Shown here piece after piece: positions 6,050 to 10,716 of a DNA stretch of 10,716 nucleotides. The notes beneath the pieces were generated by a model that made no database searches, had not been told where the DNA came from, and saw only the letters and a program-made list of their open reading frames with translations. This DNA is from Clostridia bacterium. GTDB taxonomy: Bacteria > Bacillota > Sulfobacillia > SLMV01. Within the stretch, counting starts at the first letter, position 1. Every line of letters starts with the position of its first letter. A program made the translations under genes and the position numbers. Location of the stretch: assembly GCA_007136565.1 (NCBI GenBank), contig SLGS01000026.1:1-10716 (forward strand). Reading direction: 5' to 3'.

Positions 6050-7264
6050 ATGAAATGGGATATCGACGCCGTTCGATCGCAGTTTCCCGCCCTAAAGATG
6101 CAAGTCGGAGGCGAACCCGCAGTTTTCTTCGACGGTCCCGGGGGGACTCAAGTACCCCGACGCGTCCTGGACTCCCTGGAACACTACCTGGTCCGGGCCA
6201 ACGCAAACCGCGGTGGGCCCTTCGTCACCAGCGAGAAGACCGAGGAGATCATCGAGGGGGGTAGGCTGGCAGCCGCGACCCTGCTCGGCGCCTCCCCCGA
6301 GGAGGTCGCCTTCGGCGCCAACATGACGACCCTCAATTACTCGCTGTCGCGCGCTCTGCTTCGCCACCTGAATCCCGGGGACGAGATAGTGATCACGGAC
6401 CTGGATCACGAGGCCAACCGGGGACCCTGGTTAGCCCTATCCGAGATGGGCATGGAGGTAAGAAGCGTTCGCATCGACCCCGGAGATGGCTCCTTGGACC
6501 TGGAACACCTGGCCTCCACGGTGACCCCCAGGACCCGGGTGGCGGCGATAACCGCCGCTTCGAACGCCCTGGGCACCATAGTCGATACCGCGAAGGTACG
6601 CCGCCTCCTGCCCGACGACTGCATCTTGGTGGTCGACGGAGTCCACTTCACGCCCCACGAACCCGTCGACGTCCGGGCCATGGATTGCGACTTCTTCCTC
6701 TGTTCGGCTTACAAGTTCTTCGGTCCCCACATCGGCGTACTGTACGGCCGTTCACGGTTCTTCGAGCGCCTCGAGACCGACCGGCTGCGTCCCCAAAAGG
6801 ACTCCCCTCCCGATCGCATCGAAACCGGGACCCTAAACCACGAGGGCATTGCGGGAACGGCGGCCGCCGTAGCGTTCATGGCGGATCCCATGGCCACCGG
6901 CCGCAGTCTGGACCGACAAGGCCTGCTGGACTCCGTTCGAGCCATGAAATCGTACGAGAACGAGCTCTTCGAAACGCTGTACCGGGGACTGGAATCCATA
7001 CCCGGGGTGACGATTCACGGACCGGGCCTAGATGTCCCCAGAACTCCGACGGCCGGGTTCACGGTGGAGGGAAAGGACGCTCGAACGGTGGTGGAGCACC
7101 TGGGTCACTCGGGAATATTCGCCTGGGATGGCCACTTCTACGCCATGACCCTGGTGGAGAAACTGGCCCCGGGTCCCGGGGGACTGGTACGAGTCGGCCT
7201 CGCACCCTACAATACTCGAGGGGAAGTTGAACGGCTCCTCCAACGGGTAGAATCGATGGTGTAG
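6050..7264 (+). CDS. Cysteine-desulfurase-like PLP enzyme (aminotransferase class V fold), catalytic Cys absent
   Basis: This 404-residue fold-type I PLP enzyme resembles SufS/NifS and most closely the cysteine-desulfurase-like subfamily (TIGR01976 type). Seen: FDGPGGTQVP (27-36), DLDHEANRGPW (117-127) with the ring-stacking H120, TAASNALGTIVD (168-179), VVDGVHFTPH (194-203) with D196 for the pyridine nitrogen, and SAYKFFGPHIGVLYG (219-233) with the Schiff-base lysine K222. Near the C-terminus SufS has its sulfur-accepting cysteine in a RxGHHCA motif; here the equivalent reads WDGHFYAM, placing Y364 at that site. The protein can bind PLP but is not expected to make a persulfide in the SufS manner, so an aminotransferase, lyase or deaminase-like reaction is more likely. 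The ATG at 6050 follows GGTGGAG (6035-6041) by eight bases. No SufBCD or IscU gene is nearby. The VTT membrane-protein gene begins 15 bases later. Confidence 0.9.
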   Translation: MKWDIDAVRSQFPALKMQVGGEPAVFFDGPGGTQVPRRVLDSLEHYLVRANANRGGPFVTSEKTEEIIEGGRLAAATLLGASPEEVAFGANMTTLNYSLSRALLRHLNPGDEIVITDLDHEANRGPWLALSEMGMEVRSVRIDPGDGSLDLEHLASTVTPRTRVAAITAASNALGTIVDTAKVRRLLPDDCILVVDGVHFTPHEPVDVRAMDCDFFLCSAYKFFGPHIGVLYGRSRFFERLETDRLRPQKDSPPDRIETGTLNHEGIAGTAAAVAFMADPMATGRSLDRQGLLDSVRAMKSYENELFETLYRGLESIPGVTIHGPGLDVPRTPTAGFTVEGKDARTVVEHLGHSGIFAWDGHFYAMTLVEKLAPGPGGLVRVGLAPYNTRGEVERLLQRVESMV

Positions 7265-7279
7265 GGTCACGGGAAGGCT

Positions 7280-7975
7280 GTGGAGTCATTGCGAGTAGGC
7301 AAGACCGTCAGGAGATTGATCCCGCTGGGGAGCGTCATAGTCGGGCTCATGGTCGTGGGATTGGTGCTGGCCCAACTGGACGTCGTCGACGTCAGCGTAC
7401 CCGGGGTTTACCGATTCCTGCGTGGAGTCGGACCCTCGGCCGGGATCGTATTCCTGGGACTTTCCCTACTTCGGGGCCTCTTCTTCATACCGGCGGGAAC
7501 TTTCACCATCGCCGCGGGCATCATGTTCGGCCCCGTACTCGGACCCCTATTGGCCCTGGCGGCCACGGCCATCAGCTCCCTCCCACCCTTCGTCATATCC
7601 CGTAAGCTCGGCGCCGGATGGGTGCGGGATATCCTCGCGGACAACCGGCGGGATCCCCGCTTCGCCGCCGCGGTGAAGATACTGAGGCAGAAGGGGTTTT
7701 GGGGTATAGCCCTCCTTCGAACGATGCCCTTCCCGCCCTTCGACGCCATCAGTTACACGGCGGGGGTGCTACCGCTAAACGGTCCCGCGTTCTTTTTCGG
7801 AACCGCCCTGGGGAGCATCCCCGGAGTCATCCTCTTCAGTTATCTCGGAGCCGAGCTGAGCGATCCCTTCGGCCCCGTTTTCTTCATCTTGCTCGGGGTC
7901 CTGCTGGTGGAAGCCGTGATCGGCTACATGCTGGTGAGGCGATTCTTGGCTTCGGGCGCGGAGGATAGCGAATGA
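7280..7975 (+). CDS. TVP38/TMEM64 (VTT/DedA-like) membrane protein
   Basis: This 231-residue integral membrane protein has about five or six hydrophobic segments (about 13-33, 53-80, 84-104, 140-164, 168-190 and 198-220). The VTT-domain hallmarks are present: FTIAAGIMFGPVLGPLLALAATAISS (75-100), then a short amphipathic loop and LLRTMPFPPFDAISYTAGV (145-163) with the conserved R147, P150 and P152/P153. Family members include DedA-like proteins thought to flip or handle membrane lipids; the exact role here is unknown. The start is GTG at 7280, with GGGAAGG two bases upstream. TTG at 7289, three codons in, has a better-spaced site and is a possible alternative. The 15-base gap from the PLP enzyme gene suggests one transcript, but no metabolic link between the two is evident. 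A small GC hairpin follows the stop. Confidence 0.88.
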   Translation: MESLRVGKTVRRLIPLGSVIVGLMVVGLVLAQLDVVDVSVPGVYRFLRGVGPSAGIVFLGLSLLRGLFFIPAGTFTIAAGIMFGPVLGPLLALAATAISSLPPFVISRKLGAGWVRDILADNRRDPRFAAAVKILRQKGFWGIALLRTMPFPPFDAISYTAGVLPLNGPAFFFGTALGSIPGVILFSYLGAELSDPFGPVFFILLGVLLVEAVIGYMLVRRFLASGAEDSE

Positions 7976-7989
7976 TGCCGACATCTGCC

Positions 7990-8006
7990 CGGGGCCGGAT
8001 CCCCCG
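7990..8006 (+). terminator. Small GC hairpin after the VTT gene, without a U-tract
   Basis: CGGGG (7990-7994) pairs with CCCCG (8002-8006) around a 7-base loop, starting 14 bases after the VTT stop codon. The following bases are TGTGGTCTTGG, so it is not a classic intrinsic terminator. It has the same position relative to a stop as the hairpins after three other genes here. Confidence 0.4.
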
Positions 8007-8042
8007 TGTGGTCTTGGATGGGATGTAAGACGGAAGAATAAA

Positions 8043-8115
8043 TGGGAAGCGGAGTCCGTCGTGGAGGGATTCAACCACATGCCTCGGCCAGGGGGCTCGG
8101 ACGTCGCGCTTCCCA
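8043..8115. other. Nested multi-stem structure, possible RNA element
   Basis: An outer 9-bp perfect stem TGGGAAGCG/CGCTTCCCA (8043-8051 with 8107-8115) encloses a second stem GTCCG/CGGAC (8054-8058 with 8098-8102). Inside these lie two short hairpins, GTGG/CCAC (8061-8064 with 8075-8078) and a GC-rich one near 8081-8096. This makes a three-way-junction-like fold of 73 bases that could form on either strand. I recognise no known RNA family in it. In the plus direction it ends in CTCTTTAC and could act as a terminator for the upstream genes or as a leader element of the permease message. Confidence 0.4.
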
Positions 8116-8159
8116 ATCCTCTTTACATAATATCTCATCTTATCCAATGGCCGTAATAA

Positions 8160-8194
8160 ATAACACCCGTTTGGGCTCGACGTGTTATACGGGT
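8160..8194. repeat. Overlapping, mutually exclusive inverted repeats in the AT-rich region
   Basis: ATAACAC (8160-8166) pairs perfectly with GTGTTAT (8182-8188). ACCCGT (8165-8170), which shares two bases with the first arm, pairs perfectly with ACGGGT (8189-8194). Only one of the two stems can form fully at a time. It could be an operator for a regulator of the purine genes or a small switch in a leader RNA; nothing more can be said from the sequence. Confidence 0.4.
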
Positions 8195-8204
8195 CCGAAA
8201 ACAG

Positions 8205-8230
8205 ATCAATAATAGGGAACTATAATTGAT
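8205..8230. repeat. AT-rich inverted repeat, operator candidate
   Basis: ATCAAT (8205-8210) and ATTGAT (8225-8230) are perfect inverse arms around a 14-base centre. The right arm overlaps the weaker -35 candidate TTGATG (8226-8231) of the permease gene, a plausible position for a repressor site. Confidence 0.3.
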
Positions 8231-8326
8231 GGGCGTACGGTATTGTCCGATATAGAGCGAATGATGTAGTATGATTTCGGTTCGATCGTTCACGAAGATC
8301 CGTTCCGCAATGATCTCTTATCCTGA

Positions 8327-8333
8327 GAGGAGG
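8327..8333 (+). promoter_or_regulatory. Ribosome binding site of the permease gene
   Basis: GAGGAGG lies 11 bases before the GTG at 8345. It is the only strong Shine-Dalgarno sequence in the area and decides the GTG start, although the spacing is on the long side. TCTC (8314-8317) can pair with GAGA (8325-8328), a weak hairpin that overlaps the site. Confidence 0.6.
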
Positions 8334-8344
8334 CGCGGCTCCCC

Positions 8345-9673
8345 GTGCCCGAATCCAAGTCCACCGCAGTAGCTAACCCAGGTTTCTTCGAAAGATGGTT
8401 CCATCTCTCCGAACACAATACCAACGTCAACACAGAAATCTTAGCCGGCCTCGTAACCTTTATGACCATGGCTTACGTGGTAATCGTTCACCCCGCCATT
8501 CTCTCCGGGGCCGGGATGCCCCTGGAGCCCCTGGTCGTGGTTACGGCCATCATTGCCGCCGCATCCACCATCGTCATGGCCTTTTACACCAACAGACCCT
8601 TCGCCCTGGCCCCGGCGATGGGGAGCAACGCTTTCTTCGCCTACTCCATCGTCGCCACGGGACAGGCGACCTGGCAGCAGGCATTGGGCATGGTCTTCAT
8701 ATCCGGTATCGTATTCCTGATCCTGACACTCCTGGGATTGCGCGAAGCCATCGTCAACCTCGTACCCAGGAGCATCAAGGTATCCGTCGGCGCCGCGGTG
8801 GGTCTATTCATCGCCCAGCTGGGTTTTAGCAATGCGGGCCTGGTCACCGCGTCCAACAATCTCCTGGGCATCGGTGACATCAAGCAACCCGAGGCCATCC
8901 TCGCCATCATCGGCTTCTTCCTAATCGCGACTCTCATGGCGCTCAAGATCAAGGGCGCACTGCTTTGGGGCATACTGGGCACAACCATCATCGGCTTCCC
9001 CATGGGGATCACCGAAATCCCGACGGAATTCGTGTCCGCTCCCCCCAGCATCTCCTCCATCGCCTTCGAACTGGACATACTGGGCTCCCTGAAGCTGGTC
9101 TTCATTCCCCTGATGTTCACCTTCTTCGCCGGCGACTTCTTCAGCACCATGGGGACGCTCCTCGGGGTGGGTGGAAAAGCCGGGCTGCTGGACGAAAACG
9201 GAGATCTCCCGGGCATCGAGCGCCCCTTCCTGGTCGACGCCCTGGCTACCACGGTGGGCTCCCTGCTGGGCACCAGCACCGTCACCACCTACATAGAATC
9301 CGCCTCGGGAGTAGAAGAGGGTGGACGCACCGGCCTTACGGCCCTGGTCGCGGGCCTCGCCTTCGCCCTGATGATATTCTTCACTCCCATCGCCCGGATC
9401 ATCCCGGGGGCGGCCACGGCCCCGGCCCTCATCCTCATCGGGCTTTTGATGATGCCCGCGATAACGAGCATAGATTTCGAAGACTTCACCGAAGCACTGC
9501 CGGCCTTCATAACCATCGTCTTCACGGCCTTCACCTTCAACCTGGCCAACGGTATCAGCCTGGGAATCATCACATACGTATTGGTCAAGTTCCTGTCGGG
9601 TCGTCGCGCGGAGATCCCGGTCGGTCTCTATTTCCTCTGCATACCGCTCCTCTATTACTTCTATCTCCTTTAG
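8345..9673 (+). CDS. AzgA-type NCS2 purine permease (adenine/guanine/hypoxanthine uptake)
   Basis: This is a 442-residue inner-membrane proton symporter of the AzgA branch of the NCS2 (nucleobase-ascorbate) family, expected to import adenine and probably other purine bases. Seen: NTEILAGLVTFMTMAYV near the N-terminus (helix 1), AMGSNAFFAY (91-100, usually MG-L/M-NAFF) with substrate-site N95, GDFFSTMGTLLGV (263-275) with D264, and the hallmark GTSTVTTYIES (309-319) with E318, followed by EEGGRTGLTA. About 12-14 hydrophobic segments cover the chain. In AzgA proteins the helix-8 motif is normally DxFDT; here the second Asp is S267. The start is GTG at 8345 with GAGGAGG 11 bases upstream. The adenine deaminase gene follows 93 bases later, so import and first catabolic step are encoded side by side. 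That supports adenine as a substrate. Confidence 0.93.
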   Translation: MPESKSTAVANPGFFERWFHLSEHNTNVNTEILAGLVTFMTMAYVVIVHPAILSGAGMPLEPLVVVTAIIAAASTIVMAFYTNRPFALAPAMGSNAFFAYSIVATGQATWQQALGMVFISGIVFLILTLLGLREAIVNLVPRSIKVSVGAAVGLFIAQLGFSNAGLVTASNNLLGIGDIKQPEAILAIIGFFLIATLMALKIKGALLWGILGTTIIGFPMGITEIPTEFVSAPPSISSIAFELDILGSLKLVFIPLMFTFFAGDFFSTMGTLLGVGGKAGLLDENGDLPGIERPFLVDALATTVGSLLGTSTVTTYIESASGVEEGGRTGLTALVAGLAFALMIFFTPIARIIPGAATAPALILIGLLMMPAITSIDFEDFTEALPAFITIVFTAFTFNLANGISLGIITYVLVKFLSGRRAEIPVGLYFLCIPLLYYFYLL

Positions 9674-9685
9674 AATCTGGAATAA

Positions 9686-9709
9686 GGGGGCGCCCCCATC
9701 GGCGCCCCC
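9686..9709 (+). terminator. Strong hairpin between the permease and adenine deaminase genes, without a U-tract
   Basis: GGGGGCGCC (9686-9694) and GGCGCCCCC (9701-9709) form a perfect 9-bp GC stem with a 6-base loop, 12 bases after the permease stop. ACCCGACCC follows, so there is no U-run for classic intrinsic termination. It may be a partial terminator or a stabiliser of the permease message that sets a different level for adenine deaminase. Confidence 0.6.
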
Positions 9710-9742
9710 ACCCGACCCTCGATGCGAAAGGACGGTGAGAGA

Positions 9743-9761
9743 TCCGGCCATTTGCGCCGGA
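9743..9761 (+). promoter_or_regulatory. Hairpin next to the adenine deaminase start
   Basis: TCCGGC (9743-9748) and GCCGGA (9756-9761) pair around a 7-base loop. With one bulged A the stem extends to GAT/ATC (9740-9764). It ends just before the ATG at 9767 and contains the only GGA near it, so it could limit ribosome access. No protein-binding motif is recognised. Confidence 0.4.
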
Positions 9762-9766
9762 ATCCC

Positions 9767-10716
9767 ATGCGAATTCAACCCCCGAATAGAGATGTCCTGG
9801 TGGAGGTTGCCCTCGGAAAAAAGCCCGCGGACCTGCTCATCGAGAATGTGCAGATGGTAAACGTCTTCACCGGTGAAATCTACCCCGCCGCAGTACTGGT
9901 CCACGATGGATTCATCGCCCACGTCGAAGCCGATCCCGACGGTGAGGGCCCGGGCGACGAGTTCGACGCGCGAACCGTGGTGGACGGCGACGGGGCCTAT
10001 CTGCTCCCCGGACTGGTGGACTCCCACGTACACATAGAAAGTTCCATGATGACCCCTGGCAACTTCGCCAGGACCGTGATCCCCCACGGTACGACCACGG
10101 CCGTGACCGACCCCCACGAGGTGGGTAACGTCCTCGGCCTGGAGGGCGTCCGCTACATGTTGGACGCCAGCGAAGACCTCCCCATGCGCCAGTATGTGCT
10201 CGCGCCCTCGTGCGTCCCGTCCGTCCCCGGGCTGGAGACCGCCGGGGCCTCCTTCGGGGCCGAAGAAGTGGCCGAGATGCTGGAATGGGATCGGGTCCTC
10301 GGGCTCGCCGAGGTGATGGACTACCCGGGTGTTATCCACGGATCGGAAAGAATGCGATCCATATTGGCGGAGGCCGAGATGAGGAATGCATTCATACAGG
10401 GCCATTCACCGACGCTCTCCGGACGCGCCCTTTCCGCCTACCTGTGCGCCGGCCCCAACAGCGATCACGAGGTAAGGGTCACCGCGGAAGCCCGGGAAAA
10501 GATTCGTGCCGGCATGACCATCGATGCGCGGGAGAGCTCCATCTCCAGGAATCTCTCGGACCTCATCCCGGCCCTCGATGGCTTCGATCTGCCGCCGAAT
10601 TTCACCCTCTGCACCGATGACAGGGAGCCCGCCGACCTCATCGCCGAGGGCAACATGAATCACGTCGTCCGGCGCACCATGGAGGAGGGGGTCGATCCCG
10701 TCCGCGCCGTTCGCTA
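9767..10716 (+). CDS. ade: Adenine deaminase (N-terminal part)
   Basis: This gene runs off the right edge after 316 codons; the family is usually about 570-600 residues. It encodes a metal-dependent amidohydrolase that turns adenine into hypoxanthine and ammonia (EC 3.5.4.2), in the cytoplasm. Seen: ALGKKPADLLIENVQMVNVFTGEI near the N-terminus, DSHVHIESSMMTP (metal ligands H87 and H89), TDPHEVGNVLG, PSCVPSVPGLETAGA, GLAEVMDYPGV, GHSPTLSGRALSAYLCAGPNSDHE and TDDREPADL with its conserved Asp. All are hallmarks of the Ade family rather than of the eukaryote-type adenosine deaminase. The start is taken as ATG 9767, which begins about 13 residues before the conserved region as in relatives; an in-frame ATG at 9722 lacks a ribosome site and would add 15 unconserved residues. 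No strong Shine-Dalgarno precedes either. It lies downstream of the purine permease, so the two work as an adenine uptake and deamination pair. Confidence 0.95.
   Translation, partial: MRIQPPNRDVLVEVALGKKPADLLIENVQMVNVFTGEIYPAAVLVHDGFIAHVEADPDGEGPGDEFDARTVVDGDGAYLLPGLVDSHVHIESSMMTPGNFARTVIPHGTTTAVTDPHEVGNVLGLEGVRYMLDASEDLPMRQYVLAPSCVPSVPGLETAGASFGAEEVAEMLEWDRVLGLAEVMDYPGVIHGSERMRSILAEAEMRNAFIQGHSPTLSGRALSAYLCAGPNSDHEVRVTAEAREKIRAGMTIDARESSISRNLSDLIPALDGFDLPPNFTLCTDDREPADLIAEGNMNHVVRRTMEEGVDPVRAVR

Larger units (their letters stand above)
7976..8344. promoter_or_regulatory. Structured intergenic region upstream of the purine permease gene
   Basis: These 369 bases contain no credible gene. The left part (to about 8118) is GC-rich and holds a small hairpin after the VTT stop and a nested multi-stem structure at 8043-8115. 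The right part (about 8118-8330) is much richer in A and T than the rest of the window and carries at least two inverted repeats (8160-8188 and 8205-8230). The most plausible promoter is TTGTCC (8243-8248) with TAGTAT (8267-8272), spaced 18; TTGATG (8226-8231) with TATAGA (8251-8256), spaced 19, is an alternative. Neither is strong. I looked for the conserved core of the purine riboswitch and did not find it. Confidence 0.55.

Noticed and set aside
8043..8115. tRNA-like cloverleaf
   Set aside because: On the reverse strand GGTTGAATCCC resembles a T-arm, but stem lengths, anticodon arm and the CCA-proximal layout do not fit any tRNA.
7884..8147. Minus-strand open frame over the end of the VTT gene and the intergenic region
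   Set aside because: It overlaps a real gene and the multi-stem structure, and its product is Arg- and Pro-rich without domains.
8205..8290. Purine riboswitch upstream of the permease
   Set aside because: The gene context invites it and the bases TATAAT occur, but the conserved GTTTCTACC-like joining region, the loop-loop partners and a closing P1 stem are not there.
9722..9766. Upstream in-frame ATG for adenine deaminase
   Set aside because: It adds 15 residues absent from relatives, has no ribosome site, and its sequence includes the hairpin at 9743-9761.
8921..10405. Long minus-strand open frame of 494 codons
   Set aside because: It is antisense to the permease and adenine deaminase, both of which have clear family motifs. 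Its product is Gly-, His- and Glu-rich with no recognisable fold.
1..10716. CRISPR arrays, insertion sequences, attachment sites, rRNA or tRNA genes
   Set aside because: No spaced direct repeats, transposase or integrase motifs, or conserved RNA gene sequences were found on reading both strands.

Overview
The window is a GC-rich bacterial chromosomal segment with purine salvage and amino-acid or oxo-acid type genes. It contains no rRNA, tRNA, phage, transposon or CRISPR sequence. Start codons are mixed (ATG, GTG, TTG), Shine-Dalgarno sequences are visible before most genes, and one gene pair overlaps as ATGA. No gene fixes the taxon. A free-living, GC-rich, heterotrophic bacterium is all the sequence supports. 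Three groups of genes are visible.

Left block, minus strand, transcribed from about 3.65 kb towards position 1: a D-aminoacylase-type amidohydrolase (2021-3649), a uroporphyrinogen-decarboxylase-fold protein that is not HemE-like at its signature positions (859-1956), and the N-terminal 230 residues of a thiamine-diphosphate 2-oxo-acid enzyme that runs off the window (1-690). Together they look like a catabolic operon for an N-acylated or cyclic amino-acid-like compound. The substrate cannot be read from the sequence.

Middle block, plus strand (3987-7975): a TetR-type regulator, an MFS exporter overlapping it by 4 bases, a PLP enzyme of the cysteine-desulfurase-like family whose catalytic cysteine position is tyrosine, and a TVP38/TMEM64 (VTT) membrane protein. 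The regulator has a convincing promoter with a 15-bp palindrome between the -35 and -10 boxes. The -10 box is so close to the ATG that the transcript is probably leaderless. The left block diverges from this 337-bp region, so the regulator may control both directions.

Right block, plus strand (8345-end): an AzgA-type purine permease and the N-terminal 316 residues of adenine deaminase. This is a purine uptake and adenine-to-hypoxanthine module. It is preceded by a 369-bp non-coding region with an AT-rich right half, several inverted repeats and a nested multi-stem structure.

The points most worth a second look are: Asp instead of Cys at a metal-ligand position in the amidohydrolase; loss of the catalytic Cys in the PLP enzyme; Ser instead of the second Asp in the permease's substrate motif; strong GC hairpins without U-tracts just after four stop codons; the nested RNA structure at 8043-8115; and the TetR operator and leaderless promoter.
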